Shown: positions 46,001-58,800 of the stretch, piece after piece
How the letters are laid out: each line of letters starts with the position of its first letter
Numbering within the stretch: position 1 is the stretch's first letter
Origin: Sceloporus undulatus
Taxonomy: Eukaryota; Chordata; Lepidosauria; Squamata; Phrynosomatidae
NCBI RefSeq assembly: GCF_019175285.1
Contig: NC_056523.1
Coordinates: 186,096,418 to 186,160,417, forward strand
Direction: 5' to 3'
Length of the DNA stretch: 64,000 nt
The notes under the pieces: model-generated
Told to the model about the DNA's origin: nothing
Database searches by the model: none
The model's input: the letters and a program-made list of their open reading frames with translations, nothing else
Position numbers and translations under genes: made by a program

Positions 46001-49000
46001 CACAAACACATACACGCAGAGCTAGCTGGAGTTATTTTTATAGAGATATCTATATATTTTCACTTCATTATTTTCTCAGTGGCTTCAGGGAGGGGTAGTT
46101 TCAACTGAACAACTGAACGGGCGTTACAATGAAAGTGAGGCTTGTTCATGCCATTGTATTTTCTATCACTATATATGGGTGTGAGACCTGAATGGTGAAG
46201 AAAGCTGATAGAAAGAAAATTGTCTTTTTTGAGATGTGGTACTGGAGAAGAGTACTATGCATACCATGGGTGGCTAAAAAGACAAACAAATACGTATAAG
46301 AGCAAATTGGATCTGAACTTCCCCTAAAAGCCAAGATGACTAAATTGAGGCTGTTGTACTTTGGCCGTATTATGAGAAGAAATGACTCACTAGAAAAGAC
46401 GATAATGCTTGGAAAGATAGAAGGTAGCAGAAAGAGAGGAAGACCATACACCAGATGTAAAGACTTAATCAAAGAGTACATGGCGCTCGGTCTGCAGGAA
46501 CTGAGCAGGTCCACTGAGGACTAGAAGTCTTGGAGATGCCTCATTCACATGGTCGCCAGAGGTTGAAGTTGACTTGAAGACAATTACAACACAAAGTTTC
46601 AAGGAACAGATTCAATCCTCTAGCAGTGCCAATTCACTTTCTAAAATAAGTTGCAGGACCCTCCGGCACTCTTTCCACATGAAAGGGTACTGGTTCTTCA
46701 AAATTATAACTGGACACCCAACCACTTCCATTCTCTTTTACCATTTTTGGCAGCCTATGTAACCTCCAGAAAATCCCAGGGGCAGGAAAGTGGCCCTGAA
46801 ACTGGCTTGCCCAACTCAATAGAACAGAACATTTCCCAGCAGAGAGGGTCCTGTCCTCCTGTAATCTGGGTTTAGCTCCTCCTATTTGCTCCTGTAGGCA
46901 GGGACAACCATTTAGTACAGCATATTCATTCTTGCCCACAAACCACAGGATACGGTCACCATAACTCAGAGTCAACTTGAAGGCACATACCAAACAAAAA
47001 CAAATCATTATTTTAAGGAAATGAATTTCAGGCAGACTATCCTTCAACATACTGAATTATGTATTAAGGTCAGGATTCTGATTCCTTCAGAGGTTTAATG
47101 AAGAAGTGGCATTAATTTCCATTATTTACCCGCCACATTTGCACACCCTACTATATTTTCTTTCTCTTGCCAGGTCATTATGACTAAGAAGGCCGTGATA
47201 TCACCTGCTACTACTGTATTAGTGTGAAAATTGTCACAGTAGAATACTTTATATTACGAAAACCACCAGTTGCTATTTGTGAGATTTGGAGACACTATTT
47301 TTTCCAATTCCTGACTGGGGGAAAAATCCAATAGATTTCTCTATTGTTTTCTAAGATGTATAACAAAGACTGTTATAATAATAATAATATCACAGAATCA
47401 TAGAGTTGGAAGAACCCCCAAGGGCCATCCAGTCCAGCCCCATTCTGTCATGCAGGAACACAGAATCAAAGCACCCCCAGCATATGGCCATCCAGCCTCT
47501 GTTTAAAGACCTCTAAGGAAGGAGACTCCACTACACTCCGAGGAAAGAGTGTGTTCTACTGTCGAACAGTCCTTACTGTCAGGAAGGTCCTCCTAATGTT
47601 GAGCTGGAATCTCTTTTCCTGTAGCTTGCATCCATTGCTTCGGGTCCTAGTCTCTGGAGCAGCAGAAAACAAGCTTGCTTCCTCTTCAATATGACATCCC
47701 TTCAAATATTTAAACAGGCCTGTCATATCACCTCTTAACCTTCTCTTCTCCAGGCTTAGCATACCCAGCTGTCTAAGTCTCTCCTTATATGGCAAGGTTT
47801 CTAAACATTCACCATTTTGCTCACCCTTATAGATTGTAACTGTAATATCCTTTATAGATTGTACTTTTATGTGTAAGCTAAATTACTGTACTCATTTTAA
47901 TTAATGTTCTACTTGTAATTATAAGGGGACTAAATACCTAAAGGCAGCAGATCCCATGTCATCTTGGAAGCTGAGCAAAGGCCTGGTTAGTACTTGGATG
48001 GGAGACCACTAGGCAGCTTGCATCCAGTTTCAAAACACTGCGGGATGGGAAAAGCAGGCTTTTTGCTGGCCAAAAAATGAGCGGATCTTTGCCACTCCTT
48101 TTTCAGCTAGCTTCAAGGCAGATTGGGACCAGTGCATGTGCTTGCCATGGCCCCAGTCCAGCTTTGGTGGGGGCAGCTTGAAGCCGTACCCTTGGGACAG
48201 TCTTGCACTGAGGAGCTGGTGGGCCACATGGTGGAGTGGGTTCTGCTCTGTGCTTTAAGCTGCAGTATAATCGCCAGAACCATACTTCCAAAACCTAGGA
48301 ATTCATGAAGACAGCCAAAGAAATTAAATCTGAGACATTTTGTCAGCTGTCATTAAAAATCGAGAACGTCCCCAAACTTATCTATCTCTTTGTGTCTTTT
48401 CAAAGCCAGGCTTCTGAGCTTTGGGAACCTTTAGGCACAAAATATAGTATCTTTTTTAAGACTGTCCAGCAGTAGAGTAAAGGTACAAAATGGAACAGGG
48501 CAGCTGAGGACAGCAAGAAGAAGCCAAAGTGCAAAGGAAAGAAGCCAGAGTCTCCCATGCCAGGGCTAAGGATAAGGCTTGTATTCACAGAAGAATTAGG
48601 AAGCACTGCCCCTCTGTGGAAAGAGTTGAAAACAACTCTCATGTGTTACTTCTTTTTCTGAGTTCTGTTCTCTTACCTCTTTCAGGTTTTCATAGTGGGG
48701 ATGAGAGAAGCTCAGGGTAGCCCGGAACATTTCAGTGACCGCATGATATACAAATTCGTATTGCTCCTGCCAATAAAACAGGTATGTATGAGAGGGCAGC
48801 TTCTATGTACAGACATATGCCCTGATTTGTACAACCCCACTTGCTTACCCAAGTATCCTGACCCTGTGTGGCACCACAGAGAGGTGGGAAAAGTGAGTTG
48901 TTATTTTCTATAAGCCACAGATTGTGTTTCAGTCTGGGAGAAAGGTGGCAGATATACAAAGGAATGAATGAAGGGATGGCCCTCCAAACATTGTTGAAAT

Positions 49001-52000
49001 GCAATTCCCAGCAGTCCTCATTATTAGCTATGCGGGGCTAGGAGTGCTGGGAGTTGCAAATTGCAATCCACGTGTGGTATCCTGCTGGGAGTTGCAGCTC
49101 ATGTGAGATAATTTCATACTACTACTATTACATATCTGCAGCTCTTTGAGCAGACACCAAGAACATAGAGCATATAATACTGCTACTAGTGGCATTGACA
49201 CTGCTACTACTACTAATAATAATAATATTAATTTTTATTTCATTCCCACTTCTTTTCAAGGTTTGAGGTGGAGTACAGCATGTTAAAACACAAAACAAAA
49301 TTAGAAACACATAAAAGCACAGATAAAATACAATACTATTAAACTATTAAAATACCCTCATAAGAGTAGATGTAAAATTAAAAAGTCATGATTTAAATTT
49401 GACTAGGTAGGCCTGCAGGAAGAGACATGTCTTTAATGCTGTTTTAAAAGCAGTTAGCGTTTCAGCTGTCATATCTCTTCCAGCAGATCATTCAACAGTC
49501 TGGAGACAAGAGACGAAAAATCCCTCTGGGAAATGGTTGCCAGTCTAGTTTTGGCCAGTTGGAGCAAATATTTCCCAGAGGAGCTGAGTGTACAGGAGGA
49601 TTGTACTGGAGAAGGCGATCCTGTAAGTAACCTGGACCCAAACTACGTAGGGCTTTAAAAGTAATAACCAACAGTTTGTAATTTTACCCGGAAACTAACT
49701 GGCAGCCAGCGGAGTTTAAAAGCTGGTGTTATGTGGTCACTTCTGGATGTGTCCATAATCAGTCTGGCTGCATATTCTCAACCAATTGGAGTTTCTAGAC
49801 TTGGTACAAAGGTAGCCCAATGTATAGCGCACATGGCAGCAAGGTGTTGGACTGAGTAAGTCGTAGTCTGCCAACGCCAGCCTTACAATTATTAAACAGA
49901 CTTAGGCATGTCCCTAAGCTAGTCTCCTGCCTTCAGGTGTGAAGCAGAACCAGTGCTGAAGAAAGATTCAGCTGTCAGTCCAGACAGCTTCTGTATGTGG
50001 AATGGGAGCGACTACCATCTTGTTCTTCGCTCCAGAAAGCACAATGTCTTTGTTTGGTCTTGCCGTCTGCCCTTGGCCTGCTCAGCTTGACCATGGCCCT
50101 GAGGTATAGGTACAGAATGCTCTCCAGGGCTTCCCATTCAGTCATCTTCTGTACATGAAGTGATTCAGGGGTGATTATCTTGTTTCTTGCCTCAGGCTGG
50201 CTGTAGATGGAAGTCACTCAGATGTGGAGCTCACCTGGGTTTGAACTGCGGCCGGTCTCTGTTTCCTCATTTCCAGGACAACATCAAAAATACTGAAATG
50301 TGGTGGGATTCTCTGAAAAACAGAGGAGACGCTGGCAACTGACCCTTCTCTGGCACAATAACAAAGGCTCATCAGAACCAGGTACCTCAATTTATATCAG
50401 TTGTGACCCAGTTTGTCTACTCCTCATTCACTCACTGGCCTCCCCTAACTATAATGCAGAAGGAGCTGAAAGATAGGTGAAGCAGGAACTTTTTCAGAGA
50501 ACATACAATATCATGAAAATAACCAGGCTGATACTAGGTCTCATTCACACTGCAGAATTATGGTGCAATTATTCTACTTTGACTTAGTTACATCCTATGG
50601 AACTCTGATATTGATTGTTGTTGTTCTGTGCCTTCAGGTCATTTCTGACATGGAAAACCTAAGGTGAACCTATCATAAATGAATTTTGTGTTTAGGCTTG
50701 GGTGGGTCCCATCTCCAAGATATCACATTATGTACGTATATGCAAACACAGGCATTCCAAAATCAATCAATCAAACAAACAAACAAAAAACAAAATCCAA
50801 AATACTTCTGGTCCCAAGCATTTTGATAAGGGCTACTCAGCCTGTAGTCCTAGAATTCCAGAGGATGGAACCATGGCAGTTAAGGTAGAATTATGCTATA
50901 TTTCTGTAGTGTGAATGGCTTCTTAGTCTACCACTGCTTTGTTCCAGAAGGAGTTTGGCTCTTTAATGCAATGCACATTCCTAACCAATTTTTCCACTCA
51001 CAGTGGATTTTCCTCAAAGACATGTGCCTCAGCAATCAGACGTGCAAATTAAGCCCATTTTTTTTACCTTCCACTGACCAATCAGGAGATAAAGTATGCA
51101 AAATGCAACAGGTGAGAAAAAAAGCATATTTTGCCACAAACCTAAGCCCCCCTGCACAAAAACCAAACCAAAAAACAAAAACAAAAACATGCTAAATGCA
51201 TCATTTAATTTGCCCCTGAATCTCAAGACCAAACTGTACCTGGTATGAATCACTTGGCTTAGATTTTCATGCAGCAGATAGCCAGTGCAACAGTCCTGAC
51301 TCAGTCTGGGGCCTTTGCCGACTTGCTGTTGCCCTTCCAAGAGTCCAGGGGGCATGGTTGTTGGGGATAATCGGAGTTGCAATCCAGTTTATGTTAGGGC
51401 ACTAGACTGGGAGCTGCTATATCATGCTCCATATTAGCATGGGGAAAATGTGGCCCATGAGCCACATGCAAGCCTTAGAGCAGGGGGTTTTTTGGCCCTG
51501 AAGGCCTGTCAGTGTCCAAAAACCTTGTTTTTTTGGGGGGGGGGGGGAGAAAGGGCCACTTGACATCCACAGATATCCTCTAGGGAGTGTGGGAGGCTAT
51601 TTCACCATGTTTTATGCCCACCTGGCCATTTTCGACTGGGGAGGGCATTTTTTTCCTGAAAGACAGTAAACCAGAAGTTGAATTTTTGTTGTAAAAAAGA
51701 AAAAAGACACCTCTTGTTTTACAAAAAACATGGCGGAATTGGCCCCACCCATATCCTTAGAGGGCATTTGGGAGCACGTGTGTGTGTGTGTGTGTGTGTG
51801 TGTATGTATATATATAATATTTTGGTGGGGGTATGTGGCATGGGTACAGTCCCCAAGGTCTTGGGGGCAATGTGTCCAACAGTTCCCCCCCCCCCCCCCC
51901 ATAGTTGTTCACTCCTGCACTACATAGAATAGGACAGAGGATGCCAGAGAGACAGGCACACCCAGTTCACCTAGAAGTCAATTGTCAATTGACCCAGAAG

Positions 52001-55000
52001 TCATTTATTCCTTAGCACAGACCCAGCTTGCCTATGTTGTCAATACCTGTTTGAGCAGCAGCTGCCTTACATACTCCAGTGTACAGATCACACCTGTCCG
52101 GCCACAGCCAGCACTACAGGGAAGGGGAGGGAAGGAGAAGATGGTAAGAGATGGTATGTCCATGGAATAACTGAATAGTTTCCAGGAAATCTGGGTCTGC
52201 AATTGCAATGCACCTGAAGACATTTCTCTCTCTATTCTGTCTATACTCATCCAGTTTTCAGATGCTTTCGTGGCTCTTCCCAGTCTGCTAGATCTCTTAC
52301 CCCCTGTAATAGGGTGTCATTTATTTGGTCAACTTGCTGCTCCCCCATTCCCCAGTTTTACTCTCTGAAGGTCCCAGGGGTGTGTGCAATGTGATTTAAA
52401 GTCGTTCCTCATAGGGCATGGTTTCCAGACAGTTCCCTCCTACCTGCAATGCACACAGATGGGTACAGTGTCCTCCCCTTGCTTATTTCTCACATGCTCA
52501 ATCATGTCAAGGAAATAGCCATAGGTGTCTGGAATCCCTCGGTCTGGCCAAGCCACATACTGAAAATGGGAAATTACTCGTTCCTCCTGGAAAGGGAAAA
52601 GGCAGCAATCAACATATTTCTATGCATTCTGGTATTTGTGTCATATTGGCCCCTACAGAGCACCTGCATGGTGCAACACAGAATTTGAATCCATCTGAAT
52701 ACAAAATGGGTGGTAAGAGAGGAAGATCAAGTGTACTTTGTTTGCAAGTTAAGCTTTATATTTGCATTACAAACCTACACCTTCTAACATTTCAGAGCTG
52801 AATATGTGGTCAAATTAGCAAAAGTTATTAAAGAGGAAAAAGACAGAAGCCAGAGAAGGCTTCTACTAGAAAGGACAAGATACAACCTCCTTTTCTTCCC
52901 CCTTCCACCAGTAATTGAATGCAAACTACTTTTGCACTTTGAACATAGTTTGCAGTAACTGAAGTGATTGATCATAAAGGAGGAAAGTAGTAAGAGGAGA
53001 GAGAAAATGGAAGATTTTAGAAGTAGCTGAAAAAATTGGAAGGATAGAGGATTAATCAGGACTGTTTCTGCCAAATTGGGGCAGCTGGGGGTATACCAAA
53101 AAGCTTCTGTGTCATCACAGAAATCCTGAGCTATCCAATTCACTGCCTTCCCTGCCTACATTCCTATCATCACATGCATTTCCCCCTGAGCAATAGGACA
53201 ATATTTCCTCCTTGTCACTGAGATCTCAGCTAGCCTTAGATCTGGCTCTGCTTGTTTTTGTAGTATCTCTTACAATGTTCAGACCCCAAAAATCTAGTTT
53301 AAAAACATTGGACAGCTTTGTACTTGGAGCCTCAGGTTCAGTGGGTGCAACTACTCTTATGATCTACTATGTATTACTGCATGAACTGAGACCAGGGGTG
53401 CATCTACATTGTAGAAATAATGCTGTTTCACATGACTTTAAGTGGTAAAACCCCCCCACAGAAAACAAAAAAACAAAAAGAGGGCTGAATTGGGTGTAAA
53501 ATTGAAATGTTACTTCATATTGATTAAAAAGAAATATTAAAATAATTTAAATAACAGTTTCTTATTTTAACTATTGTAAACCAACAATGTTACTTTTGAG
53601 TAACAATTTTGATCTCTTACTACCTTAATTCATTATTAGCCAGTTTTAGTAATTTTAAATGCTGTATTTAATTCAGTGACTTAGTTGATCATTTAATGAA
53701 TTGGTTTGTATTAAATACCATTCAGGATCTAACTTTAATAAGTTCAATTCAACATTAATGCCATAGTACTAACATGAATACTTCCAAGCTCTCTGTGTTC
53801 ATTAGCAAATGCTAATTAGAGACTACCAGTGGTAATATGCCTGTGGATGTCATTTATATAGCTATTCATGATTTATAGGCCTTAATAACCTTAACCTCCA
53901 TTAAGCTGTACAATCTCCCTTTAAACCTGACCATGTTGGCAACTATCCCTCCATTTTGCAATTCCGTGGTCTGATTATGCAAGGTAGGAACAGCTACTTT
54001 GTTTTATTTCTCTACTTTGTTTTATTTCCCATCATCCAGCTTGGATGAATCCAGATTTTGAATAGCAGAGAGAAAGAAAAAAAATCTCCCTATCCATGCT
54101 ATCTATAATTTTAGGGAACAGGGATGTGCAACATCAAGAACACTTTAACTAGCAGGCAGTTTGAGGTGCCGCTTGACACCACTTTAACTGCCATGGCTCC
54201 ATCCTATGGAATCCTGGGATTTGTAATTTGCTGTGGCACCCAGAGCTCTCTGACAGAGAAGGCTAAATATCTCACAAAACCTGGAATTCTATAGCACTGA
54301 GACATGGCAGCAAAAGTGGTGCATTAATTCTGCAGTTGAAATGCAGCATAGGTCTGCCAGGCTTGCTAATACTAAATATTAGGAGCAAAGCTTGGCAAAA
54401 GTAATTTAAATTCCAGAATCCCACAGCTAGCAACACAGTGGCCATCAGCCATCGCCTGATCCACAAAACAGTGCATTACTCTTGCTCCTTGTTCTGCTGA
54501 CCTTGAGGCTCCAGAGCTGGAGTGTGCAACCTCTTGGCCTGCAGTTAGTTATTTTCCCTTCTGATAGTAGTCAGGCCATTAAGAGTCTGCAAAATAATGC
54601 CCATATACCTGCTGAAATGTCAGAGTAAGCATCCGCAGAATGACATCTGGATTGAGCTCTTCTTTTTTAACCTAAGGGAGTTAGAAGAAAAAAAAGACCA
54701 TCTCCAGATTTGAGGTATGAGGAAATATTTCAGCTGTCCAATTATACTAACCACTTATTATGCAGATACAATGGTGGAGCAAAGGTTACACAGGCAAACT
54801 GTTACCCCAGTACTCCATGGCAGTATAGCCACATAACTTTGGTTTATGACAGGGATGGGGAAACTCCAGATCTGGCACTCCAGACGTGATTGGACTGCAA
54901 CACTCACAACCTTTCTCCATTAGTTAGGCTGGATAGGCGATGATAAGAGTTGCAATTGAACATGAGGAGGGCTACATGTTATCTGCTTTCTGCTTTATGT

Positions 55001-55835
55001 TATAGCCTGCTTGGTGCTTGCAGGAGTATCAGCGCAGAAGATGTGGTTGAAATGAAATTTCACTCAGTGGTTGGGACTACTCTTTCACTCCATTTAAACC
55101 ACATCTTGAGCACTCTTTTCAATCAATTGAAGTTAAGTGAAGGTGAAGTTCACTATTAACATGTGTGGAAGAAGTTCTGAAGTAGACAAAAGGAAGCACA
55201 TTTCTCCACATACATTCAGCTTATGGAGTTTATTAACAAGGAATACTTTGATCACTAACCAGTGTCTCAGAAGGACTGGGTAAAGTCATAATTCACCTCC
55301 GTTATGTGGATAATTCAGCTACTTTGATTAGCAAGGATTGAAGACTAATTAGTTGCCATCCATCCCTCTCAAGTTCCCTCTTTGTTGCCTCAGATCTTAG
55401 CTGCAGTCAGAGGGGATTAATTTTCCCAGTAATTATATGAAGTTGTGCACTATCCTTTATAATGTTAAGTGTTTGGGATGGCAATAATTGAAGGGCAATT
55501 ATTCTTGATGAATTTTGAATTGGTCATTATGCTATGTATTGCTGATCAATTTGTGTGTGTGTATATATATATACATAACCAAACAGGAACACATACACAT
55601 CTATAGATATAGAGCAATGATAGACAACTGTGGAAGGCTAGGGAGCAGCTTTAGCTCACCAGGAGACCTTCAAGGGCCACATATCTCCTACAGCAGTGGA
55701 TCCTGACTTCCCCCCCACCAAAAAACAAAAAATTGTTCCAAAATGCCCCTAAACACCCTCTAGGGAAGATGGACAGGATTTCCACCATTTTGGGGGGTCT
55801 TCCTGGACCATTTTAGACCCAGGAGAGGTCTTTTT

Positions 55836-55892
<57 letters not shown>

Positions 55893-58800
55893 CGTGAGCA
55901 CAAGTTACCCTCTGTTCATGTCTCAAACAAGACCTCTCCTTGGTGTAATTTGGCCTAGGGGTGGGCAAAATGTGGTGAACGTTTTCCCCATACCCTGCAG
56001 AGTGCATTTTGGGGCAAAAAATGGGGAGGGTGTTGATCTTGGGGGGCAACGAGGCCTCTAAACTCAGTGGAAAATGCCCTTTACACTACTTAGAGGGGAT
56101 TTTGATACATATATCTATATCTATATCTATATACAGTATACATATATCCCGGGATTACAAAAATGGCTTTAAAGGGGCATACTTTGCCCACTGCTGATGC
56201 AGCCTCACACAACTGACCCCATTTCTGCACCCTTTTGTGTGCGTAGGTGACTGGCTACAGGAACTGCCATTGCAAATGTTTGCATTTCAAAGTTGACCAC
56301 TATCCCCACCATCCATACATCACTGCTTGCTTCCTACCTGTGCATAGCCACCTCACCTGCGTCACAGAGAAGGGTCCAAAGGGCAAGGTTTCTTCTGCCA
56401 AAGGCCAGTAGCGCTCACATTTTTTCTGAGAAAGGGGAAAAAGGGAAATAAAGCTAAAGATTCTGGAAGAGTGATAGTGTTCCCTCCTTGAAGCCAGAAG
56501 GCTGGGATGAGCAAGATTTCTGTGCCCATGGCATACCATCCCTCCTCCATCAGGACTCACCTTGCCCATTTCCACTTCCCGGCAAGCCATGACAATCACC
56601 TGCAGTGAAAGAACACTGTTAAGGAAGAAGAATGGGCTGCGTTTAATTTGGTCTCCTGCTTCAGCTCAAAACCTTACTTTTAAAAAGTAACTAGTTACCA
56701 TTACATTTCCCAACCCCTCCTGGTTAATTACTGCTACCAGTTGCAAATTTAAAAATTATGTTCGCTGTATTCAAAAGTAATTGAAAGAGTTACTTGTAGT
56801 TACTTTTGAGAAAACAATCTGGATGCTCTAAGTCATGGACCTGTGGCTCAAAACCTACATAAGTAGTGAGGCCTTGAATTTACTGTAACTATAAAAAATA
56901 ACTAAAACACTTACACCACCAAAGAGTGATGTTGTCCCTCATTATGTCAAGATCATAATGAGCTTTAGTTGTGTCTTAATTTTTTTCTTTTAAAGAAAAA
57001 AGAAAAAATTTTAATTACAGTATTTAACAACAGTTATAATACAGATAATGCAATCATTCCTTCTTGCTGTTGCTATGCATCAGTGTGGCACAGTGGTTTG
57101 AGTGTTGGATTTCATTACAACATGGTAGACCAGGGTTTGAATCTCTGCACAGCCATGAAAACCCACTGAGTGGCCTTGGGCAAATCACACACTCTCATCC
57201 TCAGAGGCAAAGGCAAAACCACTCTCAACAGACCTTGCCGAGAAAACCCTGTAATAGACTCACCTTAGGATCACCATAAGTCAAAAATTATTTGAAGGCA
57301 CACAAGTATAACAACAACAATGGCAACAACAACATATAGATACTGTAATTAAAAAAAATCTCATTTATGTAAATGCGTTGTATAAATTTGTGCTAAAACC
57401 ATATGGACCTGGTAGTTTATTGTTTTAAGTTGTTAACTGTATTCTTTTATTTCTTCACAAGTAATTGGAGCATTTACTATATCAACCGCATGGTCGCGAC
57501 AACGATCCGCCCCAAAAAGGAGCTGCGAAATGCAGTTCCTATCGATGACGCTGCCAAGGTGCCATTGGCGCCCTGGTATGCGTTGGTGACATGAGCACTG
57601 CGCTTGCGTCATCATGGCGGCCCCCATGTGGATGGGAGGCCGCCATGATGGCGCCATGATGGCGGTTGCTGCATGCTCCCGAAAACTAGAAGCCCCGCCA
57701 GGACTCCGTTTCCCACCCATATGTACTGGGCCTGTGACTTGCCCCAGATCATCCAGTTGGTTTCCATGGCTGAGTGGGAATTTGAACCCTGCTTTCCTGG
57801 AGGCCTTGCCTGACATTGAAAATATTACTCCACACTGGCATTTTACTTTACTTATTACTTTTCTGGTACTTAAATTTTTTTTAGCAGAGGCTGGCTTAAA
57901 CCTTGGAAAATTTATTCAGAAACATGAAGCTGAAGGCTTTCATGGATGGCATCCATAGTTTTTTGTGGGTTTTTCAGGCTGTGTGGACATGTTCTAGAAG
58001 AGTTTATTCCTGACGTTTTGCCAGCATCTGTGGCTGGAATCTTCAGAGAATGTTGGCATGCAAGAGTGGAGTATATATACAGTCCGTCCTCGCCTTACGC
58101 GGGGGATCCGTTCCGGATCCCGCTGCGTAAGGTGAATTCCGCCTATGCTCGAGCCCCATTGGAAACAATGGGGTTCGTGCATGGCGGCGCGGCGCGCAAC
58201 AGACGCGCGTACCCATTCAATTGAATGGGACACGCCGCCCCTTCCGCCCCACGGCTTGAGCGCATATGCTCAAGGCCGCGTATGGCGCGCCCGCATATGG
58301 CATGGGCGCGCTGTATACTCTGTGACCCTGAGTAGGGAGGAGGGATTTTCATGTTAATCTGTGTATTAGACCCGGCAAAACGGATCTGTGAACTCCACTT
58401 CTTGGAAGATGAATCAAAACACCTAGAGTCCTAGACCAAGCTCTACAGGTTAATGGTTCTACCAGCTCAGACATCAGAAGGGCTGCCAGACCCAGAAAAA
58501 TCCAGAGGAGTGAAGACAAGCAACCACACAAAGGAAAGGTATTTTTACCATACATCAAAGGAGTCATGGAGAGAATAGGGAAACTGGTTAGTAAACACAA
58601 CCTACAAATGGTTTACAAACCGACCAAGAATATCCAGCAAATGCTGAGCTCAGCGAAGGATAAGAGAGACCCTCTCATAGCTGCAGGAATTTACCGCACA
58701 CCATGCAGCTGCAGACAAGTCTACATAGGGAACACCAAACGTAGTGTTCAAACACGAATCAAGGAACATGAGAGACACTGCAGACTGGGTCAACCAGAAA

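Noticed and set aside
47942-48014. Possible 5S rRNA gene
   Set aside because: Only the promoter half is present. The 5' third and the terminator are missing, and a second diverged copy carries a SINE tail.
49975-50217. 80-codon minus-strand frame between PTPN18 exons
   Set aside because: It does not match the phosphatase, has no splice signals in phase, and adjoins repeat sequence.
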